Counted from the first letter of the stretch, positions 31,046 to 46,000 are shown. The stretch: DNA of 64,000 nt from Nectonema munidae (GCA_030549495.1 JAUIRK010000884.1:310001-374000); one strand, 5' to 3'. Translations and numbers: made by a program. Notes: a model not told the origin generated them from the sequence alone.

Positions 31046-34000
31046 CTTAACAATAAAATGTATACATTCATTATCAGTTCAATTATTCTCACCAGACACA
31101 TGCTTTTGTGTTTAGACGAATATACACGTAGAAGAAACAAGATAAAACGAAACAGAATCTAGCGAATTTGAATTTCTTTAATAATATAATTATATATTTT
31201 TGTGGGAAAAGAAAAATGTTAATTGGTTGTAATGCCCTGATATTTTTGTCTTTTGTAATGTTTTTTTATTTTACTTTTTTCATTTTAACCTAAATATTAA
31301 AAATTGAAGTATCTTAAATTTAATGCAATTCCTTAAAATCATTTTAGTCTTTCGTCGCAATCTCTAAAAAATAATTTGTTAGATTACAAAAATTTTAAAT
31401 GTAAAGGATGTGACAAAATTTAGGGGGATTGCGACAAAATTAGTGTGGTTGCGAGGTATTCCGCTAAAAAGCCAGACCCATGAAAGAGAGTTAAATTTTC
31501 GATGTTTATAATTTATTTTAAATTTTCTTATTAAAATGGTGATATCTGTGTTTGAGGCGTTAGCTAAAGTATAAAATCATATCACGATTTCGTGATTTTT
31601 AATTTTGTTTTTTCCAAATTAAAGATGTCAAATTGTAAAGAACTTACCGTTTCTGATAAGGCAAAGTTATAAAGTCTTATAATGAAGACACGAGATTAGC
31701 CAAAAAATTTGGCGTTGGGAAAACTCAAATTGCCAATATATAAAAGCACAGTTCAAAATACATAGCTGCATTGGAAGATAATTAATCAACCATCATAACG
31801 AAAAAGACTATGCTCAGGTTTATAAAGTTATCAGGTTGCAAAGACGGTGTGGACTTGGTATCAAAAGGCCAGACAAGTGCTGATAGCTGTATCTGGTCCT
31901 ATCATCCAAGAAAAGCACATGCTATAGCTGTTAAACTCAATTTAACAAATTTTAAAGTTTCGAATGCATGGCTTAACAAAATAAATGGAAAAATTGCAGT
32001 TGATAGTATGACTGTGAAAATATTTCAAACTAAATTCCCGGATCTGCTCTCTGGATTGCCCCGAAATTATATACAACATGGATGAGACAGGTCTTCGATT
32101 CAGAGCTCTACCTGATAAAACTCTTTGGATAAAAGGTGATAATTGGATTGGTGGTAAAAGTTCCAAAGATAGACTCACTGTATCACTTTGTGTCAATCAA
32201 ATTGGTACTTTTGATAAAACAGTCGTCATAGAAAAATCTCAAAATGCAAGATGTTTATGAGCTTACTATCTGTAATTTTTATGGCAATAAGAAAGCTTAG
32301 ATGACGGCCACAATCTTTACTGACTGGATAAAATCTTTTATCAACGTATGCGATTACCGAGGGACATGTTTTATTGATGCTTGATCAATGATCATTCTCC
32401 ATCTCATCCCCACTTAGAACTTTCCTACATATACTACTTCAGTTTTGCAACCACTTGATCAAAACTTTGAAAAGTTACGCCAAACGTAGATTGTTAAGCC
32501 ACGTTAAATCTCAAATGAGTGATGAAATGACATAAAACTTGCACAAAGTGTTAGCCGTTTTGCATGATTTATCATTGGCTTTCATCCTCTTTAAAAGAAT
32601 TAGAACCTACAAAGGTAGAAAAGCGTTTTAATCTGAAAGAATGAAGATGCCACTAATATTGCCGAACCTTTAGAACTTACTCGTCCTCATCTACCACTCC
32701 AATTACGGATGTAGAGAAGTTCTTTGAACAAGAGAATGACTGACCAGCTATAGAAGTTTTACCGCAAAACTAGAAACAAGAATTTTTGATGAAATCTCAC
32801 CTACTCGTAATGCCGAAGAAGACACATCAATGCAAAAGTGATTTTAAAACATTTTTTTCAAGAACAAAGTCTAGAAAAGTTTTTGAAATATATTTAAAAT
32901 ATTACTCAAGTAATTCAGAAAAAAATTATTGAAGGTAAAAAAAAGGCTAAACAGATATTAATTTCAAACTTTTTAAATTTTGTATATTTTCATTTCTTGG
33001 TTATAATAAATTTGTTTTTAATTTATTGTAAAATTTTCTCTATCCACTCTATTAACTAAGAGCATTTGCTGCGATCCCAACTGTACAAATTAAACTGTGT
33101 CGCACTAAGGGAAATCGACTGTACAAATAAGAAGTGATGCATGCATTTTCATTAAATTTGATTGAATGAAACGCGCGCTCCATAAAAGTGTTGAGAGATT
33201 GTTGGACTAAGTTGACATCTTCTATTCAAAACGATGAGTGTTGGCATGTGTCTATTTCTTGATGCTTCACAGAATCAAAAATAAGAAGCACTTCTAGATC
33301 TTCACAATATAATAAAATGAAAAGAAATGTTTACTTCTTCGTAATCACTTTGGCATTTTTTGTGGTGAGCAATGAAATGGATTCTTTGAATGGCAGCAGA
33401 AAGGGAGCCACTACTGCCACCATCTAAGAGGTCAAAGCTGTGACAGTCGCTTATGACTCTTCGAAAGAGAACCTTGGTCTCATCGGAGTAATCTACGAAC
33501 GGCTTCATCTTTATTTGCATCGACTTTCTCTTGCTCGCTGTCGCCCTATGAACGCGGTCTTTATAACGCAGAAACCTTAAAGTGTTAAAAGCATCTGCTC
33601 GAAGGATGAAGTGAAATTTCATGAATACACACAGTGAAATTTCTCGTATGAACATGCAGGGGGAAATGCATATTAAAACGATTTGGAATTTCGTTTTAAT
33701 GTCCTACTTTGGCGCCTCAATCAAAAAAGGCCCGTGTTTAATTGGATTTCCTGATGCACCCAGTCAATTTATTTTAAGCGCATTCACACAATGCACTGAC
33801 TACTGAAGCACGAAAGTAGCGAAGAGAGAATATAGATCAAGTGCAAAGGGAGGCCAAGCCCCACCAAAAGTGCCCCCCTTATTAATTAATTGTCACATTA
33901 TTATTCATTGTATATAGAAAATGGAGAACCTACTATACTCATTACTTATATATAAAAATATAGATCGATTATTTTAATATAAATTAATTGGATTAATTTT

Positions 34001-37000
34001 CCCAAATCTAAGAACAGGCCAACTCAAATTTCTTCTCCACCTTTAAGCCCCCCCCCCCCCCTTAAATATCATTTGCCCTACTCTCTTCTGTAGTAAAAAC
34101 TCATAAGATGAGGCTTATGCAAAAAAGGCCTTAGTCAATGAATGGAAAAAGACTGCCTAAAATAAAAGGAGTAGAGAAATGCTGGGAAAATCAATTGAAA
34201 AAGCATCAAACCCTACATCGTTTATTGGGTGATGCTCATCAATTGAGAGAAGTAATAGTCCGAATCATAATAACACATGTGCATAACAAAAATATCATAG
34301 GTATAAAATATAGCCTAGAAGTTACAAAAAACAGAAGTTCAATTGTTTGCAATTTACATTTGTCGAGTAGAGTAAGTTATCTATTACAGTCTTACTCTTT
34401 CAAGCAAAAACAAATTCGCCCTACTTTCTTGTTCTCCTTTTTCCAGGCTGACAATTAGTCCAAGAGCACTAGTTTTGGTGAAACCGTAAAAAGAAGGCAG
34501 ACTTCGAGTAGACATGGGAGTAAATGAACTTTCGCTTCTGATTTTCATAGACCTTAAGCTCGAGCTAAGCTAGATACCTTGTAAAGCTATTAATGCCCTT
34601 TTTGCAAGAGATGGGAAGGCACTTCGATTCGTTTTCATAATTATCCAGCAGCAATGTAGAGAAAATTTGTAAAAATCGCCGTTGGCCATCATCTCGAAGC
34701 CTTATCAGCTAAAATTTCGAAGCCTCTTTTTAAAAACGTTTACCCCAAACGTATATTTATTTTGTCTAAGATTGTTTCCGACTCTTTTTATGCAAATGTA
34801 TCAGTTCCTGAAAGATATTGTCTCGACCCCACATAAACACGTTTTAAAAATTTTGGGAATACTTATGTAGAATGTAAATGGTCAAAGAAAATACTGTGCT
34901 AATAAAAACATACTTTTACATCCAGTCAACCGAAAACTTTTTAGGTATGCAAGCTGCAGAACATGTGGTATACCGTGCCACAAATTGAAAAATTTTGATC
35001 TTTGGCGCATATACACAATTCTTGACACATGAAAAATCTGTCAACATAAATAATAATACAACAAGGGGCACCAACCCTTTTTTTTGCACCAAACGAAAAT
35101 TAACTATGAAAATTTTCACTAGAAAGAACATAAAAATTCGATAGCTCATCTATAGTTACCGCGTTTGTTGAAGACTAATATTGGTGACAATTTTCCAGAG
35201 ATTTGTTTTGAATGCATCTTACCGCTACCAATCTAACAATTATCGCTTTCTTTGATCAATTTCTTCCTCTTCATCTCTGTTTTTTGAACTCGGGCGTTCA
35301 CGTCACTTAGGGAAAAAACATCTGATTCTGAACCAACTTCTAACAAGGATAAGAAAGATGGAATAAAAAGTTTCAATACACAAATGGTCTGCTTCCAGTA
35401 ACAAAATTTTTGTCCTTGAAATCAATGAAAAAATGATTTCCAACTCTTCTGTTGGTTTCATAAGTCAGGCATATTCCATCCCAGATATAAAAGCAGAAAA
35501 TAGGCAAAACATTTGCTTTATCAATGTTTTCTGCAGACATGGCCTAATCATATGACTAATAATGCAATCAAAACAAAAATATGCCATCACAGCTTACTTT
35601 TGTTCTAGTTTGACTTATAAAAATGTTCTATATTTTTTGTGTTTCTTATGTAAATACTCTTTTTATGTATAAAGTGAAAGCACAATTTTTTTATCAGCAG
35701 CTGCTTTTCAAATAAAGAAATAATAGTGTAGAAAACATCGCTAAAAGAATAGCATGGCCAGCGTAATTTGTTTATTCAAACCTATTTGTGATTTGCCATT
35801 CCTACTACTAGGTTCACTTAGTAGTTATCATTGGTATCTCTCTCTCTATCTATATCCTATCTTAAAATAAGGATTACATCTGATTCAAACATATTTGTGA
35901 TTTGCCATTCCTACTACTAGGTGTCAGTCTCTCTCTATCTATATCTTGTGTAAAAATAAGGAATACATCTGATTGAATGAAACGATGTCCCCTTGGACAG
36001 TTTGCGCCTTAAGTGCAAAAGAATCTGATAAAAATAACCTTTCATGCTCTCCATAAAAAATTAAAAACCGGAAATAGCTCAAACTGATTTGATGTGTTTA
36101 TGATTATATTTTGATTTTTGTAAAAATATTGTATTCTGATTGTTTTGGTATATTAATGGTAAGTGCTTATTATTTTATTCGAACCTTTGATTTTCTCCCC
36201 CTCTCTTTATACTAAGTAAAATTTTCCTTTTTTTTTTGATTATTGAAGTATGTCGAAATCATTTAAAGGAAACACTGGCTAAAAAGTAAAATACTCTCGA
36301 GTATGGTAGTTAAGTAGCGGGGCATTTATTTCTAATAACATGAAGAAAAGTAGTCTTTCAATAAACAAAACCATCTGTGAACAAAGTAGAGATGACCTTT
36401 ATTTCTGTGTTTCTTATGTGTTTTTAGTTTGTAATTATTCATTTTTTACTTCTTTCATCAAATAGTACATAGTAGTCTTAATATGAATTAGGTACATTTT
36501 ATTTTGAATAAATTGAGCTTGAAGATTTTGCTTTTCACAAAAATCCCTACTCCGTCCTTCTAAGGTTAAAAGTGCTACTTCTCCATACAATTCCACTTTA
36601 AAGCTTTAAGATTCATTAATTAATTTCTTTTTGCAGCTAATAAAATATGAGATACATATTTTAAATATATATTAGTAACTTTTAATTTTTATTTGGTAAA
36701 CTCAATTATCGTGTAACAAGAGAAAAACAGCTTGTTATATCGTCGAAAAAAGAACTTATCACTTTGTTTGTATAAAAACATAAAACGTTAAATGGTAGAC
36801 TTAGTTTCAACCAAGCATATTTTAATTTTGTATATAAAACAGGTAAACAGTATCAAAACATTGATTCATTGATTAAATATGCCCCCTCCCTATAAAAATA
36901 GGGTGGGTTAGGGGGAGTGATTTATGTATTTGTATTTAATACGATCGCATAAATGATTTACATTTTTTCTTAAAAATGATGGCGAATTTACACTTTTATT

Positions 37001-40000
37001 GGGGCAGAGAGGTGTAAGAGGCAAGCGCTACAAATGAAAGCACTTACTTCGAAATGGAAGAGAAGAAGATTCTTTTGATCCAAGGCGGCATTGTTTCTGG
37101 GGCACAGGTTCTGTGGTGAATGTTCAAGATCATGACATTCATCAAGATGGAGGCTGTGACGAGAACCATGGTGAACAGGAGATACTTTGCGATCAAAGGA
37201 ACGACCAAACTCGTGGGCACAATCACTTCGTTCAAAAACGAAAAAAAGGCTGTCAGTGAAATGAGTATGGAAATGCAGAGCTGCAGCTTTTTCCCGGACT
37301 CTGCAGGAAGGTAGAAGGAGAGCACAGCTACACAATAAAATGCACCCATACACTTCTTCATTCAACAAATATACCTCTGCACAAATATTAAAACGCCAAG
37401 CCTGGACTCATCTACGTGACCCTAACTACAAGATGGAGATTATGACTTTCCCTTCTAAAGATACTTTTTCTCATCCATAGTTAACAAAAACAGCGACCTT
37501 AAAAGAAATTGACAGACTTACAAACGATTAATTCATTGAGCACTTCAGAGAGAAATAACGCCTTCGAATACTTCAATCTCAATCAATGTCGTGGAGGAAG
37601 GTGAGTCTCGCGTTTTATACAAACTTCCGAGTTTAAATTAGAGCGAATTCGCATTTCTTAAAATGTGTAGTCAGTCAGATACGACTTCAATAATCTGCAA
37701 CGACTAAATATAATTAAGTGTAAAGTTCGGAATTCCAAAACTTCAATTGCTTGCAAATTACAAAATCGAATTTGAAGGAGAAGTCCGCAAATATGCACTT
37801 TTCTTGTGCTATTTGTCGAATCATTCAGACCCTTTGCACACCTTCTATATAACAATTATACGCGGTGAGAAGATCATTTAAAATGGGTCGGATAATTATA
37901 AGGGTGCTAAAAGGTATGTATCTAAAAAGTTACAACCAAGAACTCACGTGTCTTTCAATACTTTTGAACCGTATGCCATAGTTTATGTCGAATCTTGAAT
38001 CAATTTGTGCACATAACTAGAAGCGTCTTAAAGACGAGTCTAAATATTAAACAAAGGTGAAAAGCATGAAGCATGGAACACTCTATATTATCTTTTCCTC
38101 GTAAATCTTTACATATTCCATTTTTTGATGCATCTAAATTTTTATATTTTTCACACATTGGTTTTGAAACTAATAAAATTACTTATTAACCCTAATTTAC
38201 GCCTCTATTCACTGCCAAAAAGCAAATCAACGAATGACATGATTTATTGAAAATGGTACTTGAAAAGAGTAGGTAGTAGGTACCATGTGTGTTTCAAAAA
38301 AAAAAGTTGAAAAATTCGTATATTCAGATTTGGACAAACCTTTCCCTTTTGATTGATATACTGGATAATTTAGATTATTTTTATGGGAATTTTTTTTGGA
38401 ATATAAAAGCTTAAGTAATACAAATGAAGTTATTTTGAAATTGGCTGTTCCTTACCAGGCTTTCCCTCCATTTTTAAAAGTGAAGAGCACCACCAGATCT
38501 AGCACGATTAGAATAAATATATTCCATTTTGAGAGCAATATAGAAAACATCATTTTTGAAAATTCTAGCGGGCGGGGCACACCCTCACCCGCGAAAAATG
38601 TTACTAAATTAGGTTACTCGGTCAACGAGTCGTTAGATCGTTGAGTGCATAAGCAGATTACATTGGCGATGAGTGAAAGAGTATTTCAACTAACAATACA
38701 ATTTATAAAAAGAAATATGCGAGTTTTTTCCTAGGACACTTTTTCTAAAGGGCAATTTTGGGCTGCCCTTGTGTCAAATAAATAAGGAAAAGCAGCGAGC
38801 TACTCCCAAGACACAATGCAGAAGCGAGGCCCGGAAGGTGGCGTCCCAAGAAAGGATTTTAGGAGCATGCAGTAAGTTTTCGTGCATGCAGTAAAGGGCA
38901 TTAGGATAACCTCTCTATAACCAACTCTTTTATTGAGTTCGTAAGGCTTTGTTGAATATGGAGAGCGTTCGCTGAAAAATATGTACGTCGTTGTTAAGGA
39001 ATCTTCCTATAGAAAGAGTGCGAGTTATTTCATTATAGGAAAAGAGCCCAAGCATCAAGAAATAAAGAATCAATTTGGATGAACTGCACACAAGTGTTTG
39101 AGATTTACTCACTAGAGAACAAAACACCGCAGCAAAAACGAAAAGCTAACCAAGTTGAATTCAAGTCAAAATAGGAATAAATATTTTAAGACCATTCCTA
39201 TTTGATAAGAATGCATTTTATGGGGATTTAAAGTCGCTCAAAACGATACCGTACTATAAGTAATCGACACTGTGATATCACGGTGAAGTAAAAAGTAAGA
39301 CAGAAGTAGAAACAAGTACATTTTACGCGCGTTTTTTCGTCGAAAGAAACCGTACAGCGCTACACTTGGCCGACGTGATGCCAGTTTACTTTCACGTTGT
39401 GTTGAAGTTAACTCCTTATCTTAATCAGTCTCTCTAAAACAATTTTTAGATTTCAAGGTTACCCATAAATTAAGTGAAGACAGCAAAGCACCTCAACCAA
39501 ATCAGTTTATGGATAATGTAATCATAGATGTGGATATCGCAATCACACTCAACATCGAACTGCATCCATATCTATTCAATAAGTACAAGAAGAGCAGGAT
39601 GCATTCCAACCCGATACTCATCTCACGTCTTTTCTTCGATTTTGGCCAAAAACCGACTCAAAGGCTGAAAAATACGGTAGATATAATGAACTAACTTAAA
39701 ACCTAGTTAACAAATTAAACTGGAAACTGAAGCAAACTCACTCATTCACTCGCACTCTAACACACCAAGAAGTACCTAATTCATTTCCAAAAGAGATTCA
39801 CTAACGATCTAACGAGGGTACGATCTAACCCTTGTTGCGAATTAGTCATAAAATACTCGCGGCTACTTCTTGAGGGTGCTGGCTTATAAGAAATGAAAGG
39901 GCCCCGGTGTTCAGAGCGAAGAAGCAACCGCGCGCACGTACCAAGGAAAGAGATGGAGACGCAGGGAAGCAGCAGGTTGACGGTGTAGAAGAGCGGCTTC

Positions 40001-43000
40001 CTGCGAATGGTGAGGTTGAAGGCGAGTTCCGCGAAGGAGTCTCCGAGCAGGTCGTACTTGATGTTGTATTTGCTCGCGAAAACCGATAGCAAGTCCCATT
40101 CCATGGTGGGGTAGTAGTCGATGAAGCTGATTGCTGTGTTGTTCTCGTCAGACTCCGACTTCTTGATGAAGTTTCGCAAAATGATATCCACCTGCACAGC
40201 AAGGAAATGCAAATAGATTGAAAGAATGAGGCAGAGAGAATAAAATAAAGTAAGCTCTTTTATTAATTCTAGCACAATGCCATCACATCTTCAATTTAAT
40301 ATGATTCCCTATAAAAGATTTTTAAATAACAGTAACATAAACTTCAACAGAAGAGAAGGAGCAGCATAGCAATTTTGGAGACTGTTCACAAACATAATAC
40401 CAAAAGACATCTATCAATAAACAAATCGCTAATTAAACCCTAAAATCATTAACTCACATCTTCCTGTTGTAAATCGACTCAATAATAATAAAACATGAGG
40501 GCAATGTGTGTTATATTGATCACATGTGTAATTATTTTTCATGTGTTTTATAGAAAAGTAGAAGAACTGAGCGAAAATTTGAGGGTATCGAATTTCTTTA
40601 AAGCAAAGCCTTGAAAGAAGAGACATCAAAAGAACATTCCAGGTATACGAGTGTTGGCTTGAAAAAGTCGCATAAAACAAAATGGGTTCAGTCTGTATTG
40701 AAATAACAGGTCTGCGTTAACCAAATTCTAACATCTACAATCTAGATCCTAAGCTGATACAATAATAATCTACCTATGCAAAAGATGAAATTTATAAAAG
40801 ATGACTGCCTCAAATGAAAAGTCTAGTACTTACAATGTTTTATGTAATGTTCAGAGAGTCATCAATTTATTTTATTTTCAAATTTCTCTAATTGTGAAAC
40901 TAAAAAATACACATTTTATTTTTTCGAGAAGGGAATTGTCCTACTACTGTATTATATTAGTTCCAAATTGCCTGGAACAGAATAGTCCGCGACCAAATTG
41001 TCTAGTATCGAATTTCCGGGAAAGAGGAGCACTAGGGGTGAGTTAAGCGAATATATAGCAGTACTCGCTAACTCTTGGCTTGGTGATAAACATAAGAGTT
41101 AATTAATCATATGAAACTGGGCAATACATGAAGATGTAATGTCTAATAAAGTATGGTCATGAAAAATAAACTAGAAAGAGAAAGTGTAAAAAGGGCGTGT
41201 AATGGATCTCACAATTAAAGATGTGATTTGTAGATTAATTAGTCTAGATTAATTTCATTAAAAGAAATGAATTGATTCTACTTTCTAAGAAGAGATGCTC
41301 AACTTTGTGGAGGGATACGTCGAAGTGATGAAAATTGTTCCATTTTGTTCGCCATACGTCGAAATACAAGGCCTCGTTTGAGGGGAGGGGCGGGTGGCAA
41401 GGCGAGCTTCTTGGCCCTAATCAGGTGATACTGCAATCGCAATCTTAGAATGTCATTGTTTCAGGTCTTTTGTTTTACGAAAAAGTAAGGAATATTTTCC
41501 GTAAAAAAGAATTGAATTGCGGTGTGATCAGTAAATACTTGGCACTTAATGAAAGAATCAAATTAATCTTTATACTACAAACTTTAGTGTCCTTTGATCA
41601 TCGCCAGTTCACTAAAATGCAACTATCGCATGTTTCCGAATGCTGAAAGTTCACTCAAACTACTTTTAGTTTTCCCATCTAGTTTCTGACAAGTTGAAAG
41701 ATCTCTTACCTCCCTTAGAAGACCTAAAATTGGACAAGAGTTACCGTGAATTAACAAAGATGGATCCTGTTTTAATTTGTCATGTTCATAAAATTTATTT
41801 AAAAATGTGTTGCGAAAGCTAAATTCTTCAATGATGTAAGAAGCAATTTATTTGTAGATTTTAAAATCGATTAATTTTGAGTGAAGGAATAAAATGATTA
41901 CATTTACTCCCCCTCACATTTTTAATTAAAACAAGGCATTTCTTCAAATACACGCATTGTGTCTGAGAGAGTGCAAAATTATGCGTAAAATGTGTATTTC
42001 TATGTCCCGGTGAGTATCTATCTACGTGGGTGCCGCCTTTGTCGTCTACGTTAGATTCCTGGCATGCAATTAAAGCGAAACAAAAGGAGTCTTTTATTTT
42101 TCCTCATTTGTTTTCCCTAACATGTGTGCTTCAATTCTGTTTAAATTATTATGTTTTACAAGCGTTTAATTCCCTCCTCGAGCGGGCTTGCCTGTAGAGC
42201 GCAAGGCGTGTGCCTGTGTTTTCAGTAGCGTGTGCCCTGAGGTGCAAGTTGTTGGTGTTGAAGCGTATAACGTTTAAAGGTAGGAAAGGAAAAAAAAGCT
42301 CTCACTTTTTTGATATTGTACGTCATGGAACCGAATCGCAGCTGACAGGTTTGCTCATCGAATGGAAAGTATTGGACGTTCATGGGACAGTAGCTGTTGA
42401 AGATGGCAGGAGCCGACCACACCACCTTGCCATTGGAAAAGACGTTGGCCTTGGTTGAGAACTGCACATCATAAACGCCATCCACGCTTAACAACGTCAA
42501 AAAGGGCACTCGCTTTCGTAGAAGTGCGCGATGAAAATAATGCAAAGCAAACTTGTTATGAAGAACGATGTCTGGAAGCCAAATGCGCCTAGACTGAATT
42601 TTTATGGAAGAGATGTTGTCGTAAATACTTGTGTTCCATTGGAGGCGATAGTCGAGCCACTCCTAAAATTGTTTGAAAGAGAGTTTTAATCAAGTCCCCA
42701 AAGGCTCCCCAAAAGGTGCGCAGTCAGGTGGAATGAGAAAAGGCCGAGGTTGGGATTTCCTTTAGGTGCTCACAATGAAAACATGTGAATCTTCTCGATT
42801 CCTTTCTCTCTACACTTTCACGAGCAATCACCGAACTACAGCATAATCGAATATGAAGCTTTAAAATGAGATATGTTTTTTAAAAAATTAAAACTCTTTA
42901 ATTCTCGTGAGGTGAGAAGAAGAATTTTTGTATGGGACGGAGTTAAATACTGCTGGATAAGTTTGAGAATTTAAATAGAAACACTGATCAAGATAAATAA

Positions 43001-46000
43001 TATATTTTGAAAATCAATTTAACATCTAAAGATTATCAGTTATCTCATATAAAACAAACCCCAAAAAGGAACTACTTTAGCATGAAGAACCACTTGACTT
43101 TGCTTAAGGACGACTTTGATTCGTTCAAGTGTAAATATCGTGTATAGAAGAAACTATTTTCCTGATTAGAAATAGAACTTCGTTTTAATGCGATTTTCTT
43201 TTGAACTTTAGCTTTCAAAATAAAAATAATCCTTCGAATTTAACAGATTTCTAAACACGGGTTTTACTTTTCAACAAATTCTTAAAAAATGCAAAGTTAG
43301 TTATTAACATAAAGTTTCTTCATGCCATATTTTCCTATTGAGATAGTGAAGTTGTTATATAATACCTTGATTTTGATCTTGAACTTAAAAATAAAGACTG
43401 AGAAGTGAAAAAGAAAGCACTTGAGTAAAAATAGTTCTGTCGGCGATACCCATGTGCAAAGAAAATAAAAATCCCCATTTTAATACCACTCGTGTATATC
43501 GAACAATTTTCCAGAAGATACACTGTGAGCGGCTTTAATTAGCCTTTGGTGTACCTTGCTTATTTCAATAAATTTCTTTCATCAAAGTTTTGTAAAATAA
43601 AATTCATTTTACCAATATCTATAAAAGACAAAGTAAAACACGAAAACAAAGAAGTTCAGTTTGAAATTAATGAAAGTTATTAGAGAGTTATTCATTTCTT
43701 CTAACATAATAGATGGCATATTTATAGGAAAAAGAGTGTAGTGTATGAATGTAACTTATGGAAGTTAGTTAAAATAAGCATTTAACTACATGTTTAGGTC
43801 ATTTACTTTTAAAATTTCGACTTTCAAGTTCGAAAAGTAGATTTACTGACTTAAATTAATAATGCAAAATATTCATTTCTCTCCGTAGTAAACTTTGAAC
43901 AAAAATGAAGAAATTAAAATCAATTATTTTTAGTTACTTATTATATTTATTATGTTTTTTGCCCTAAAAAGATATTCACTGAAGGAAAAGCATTTATAGT
44001 ATATATAAATTTTATAGTATTATAAATGATGTCAAGCAAAATAGAAAGAAGTTTTAATTGAATACTTGCTTTATCCATAAACTGGTTTTGAGAACTTCAA
44101 CCTTAAGATTCTAAAACAGGCAAACTCGTGTAAATAACGAAAGAAAGAAATTATAAAAAAATTCACAAAAATAATTAAAATACGAGAAAAAGAGTTCACA
44201 TTTCACGAGTGCAAAAGAGATTCATTCGTTTGAGTGCCTGCCAGAGAAATTCTGAGAGGTTCGTAAAAAGGAGAGGTGAGAGAACGCTGAAAATTTAATA
44301 AAATGAACAGCAGTGCGCATCAAGAAAAGCAGCCTTGTTTCCATGCCATCATCTTGCGCATGATGATCATATCGAGATCGAGAAGATGTCATCGTCGTTG
44401 AGAGTAAGCAGCAGGGCACAGTTGTTTTGAAAATGCGTTTAGTGCTTTTTTCCAAATGGAGGAACCAGAGAGCTACTTTCGCCTCGTGACTTCACAGTCT
44501 TAAATAGCTTCTTCTTGCCACAAATACTGAGGTGGCCAACTGGGGCCCGAGAGCCACATGGCGTCGTAAAGGCTTTGTTGCGACGAGCCATCCATTTCGC
44601 AATTTGTGAGAGTTCTTAAAAGTTGGTTCAAATTTTGCGAACTTGTCGAATATTCTTGCAAAAAGCCCTGCTTATAACGCAACTTCTTTTTAAGGAGATA
44701 GTTAGTTCTGCTGGTTTCATTTGTATTTGTTCATTTTTTGAAGAGACTTTAATACGCTTGGCATGAGCATATTTATGATTCCTACGGCCCTGAAAGATTC
44801 ACAAACAATTACCGTTTGAATTACCTTGCAATTTTGTTGAGTGCAGGATATGATGCTATAATGATGATGAAAAGACAACGACTCCCACAAACCTGCGCTT
44901 TCAGCAAACTCCATTCCTATCACACTTAATTTGTAAGTAACAACATTGCTAAGAATAAGAGTGAACTTTGAATAAAGACAGAAATAAATAATTAACTACG
45001 CGACTATAAAACAATTGCAGTGCTGTCGAATCAAAGTGCTATTTGTTATTCCCTTTAAAAACGCTGCATTCAGAGAGGATCAATAGTGACTTGGATGTTA
45101 AACACAAGCTTGCACCAACACTTTTAATAAAGAAGGAATTTTTGAGCAATGATAAGGCCACGTCGGTGCAAATCAGAATAAGTATAATTAGTAAAATCAA
45201 AGTTGCAAAAGAAAATCTTTATCCTCTCGACTTTACAATTACAAATTAGGATTCGATATTTCGACCTTACGGTCTTTATCAAGAGTATATAAATAAAGGT
45301 AAGAAGTCATGTGTGTGGTGTTTATAGAGAAGGAAACTGAAGAAGGAATTTGGTTCAATTTTGCAACAAAAATAAAGCCAACTTGGAACAAGATGTGCCT
45401 ATAAAACTCTTTCCCATTCTATCTTCAAGGAAACTAAAAGAATTGCGATATCTGATCGAGTCGTAGACAGGCGCGAAGACATTTCATTCTTTTTTTGTGG
45501 AAAAATGAATAACATAACAAATTTGCACATCACTAAAAGATATAAAAAGCGATCAAGCTTTACGCATCGCCGATCTAAGAATGAAAAGCGCATTTACAAA
45601 AGTTATAAACACTACGATAGAGAAGAATGAAGAAATAGCTTTACCCATTCATTCAGTCAACGGATTCGCTGAAACGGTTCTGCTGCTTTATAAATTCTCG
45701 TGCTTGAAAGTCGTATTTTTTACATGGAAGTAACGCTTTCTCCAACCATTGAACGCTTCCGTATGTTTACGCCTTTTAAAATTCCTTTTTCACAAGTGTG
45801 TGCTTATTCATTTTTAAAAACATTAACAAACGTCTTTTTTGTTCTAGTAACCAACAGATAGGAGCTATACGCGTTGAATGTGAAAGCGTTTTTGGTGTCC
45901 AGGAAATCTTTCAAAAATAAGATCTCTGAATAAATCTTTTTTGTCTTTTAAAAAGATTTTGCTCAAATATAAAAAGTGCTGCTAATGTTTTCTGTGAAAT

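Noticed and set aside
39846-40202. 118-codon minus-strand ORF rich in Arg/Ser/Thr
   Set aside because: Alternate frame of the nicotinic receptor exon at 39,942-40,191.
43080-43135. Minus-strand NESKSSLSKVKW as the missing receptor exon
   Set aside because: Spacing to the Trp fits, but no other conserved residue does and no suitable splice sites were seen.
44500-44682. Minus-strand ORF with NLNQLLRTLTNCE as the missing receptor exon
   Set aside because: Lacks the conserved Trp and the DEKN start, and splice phases do not fit well.
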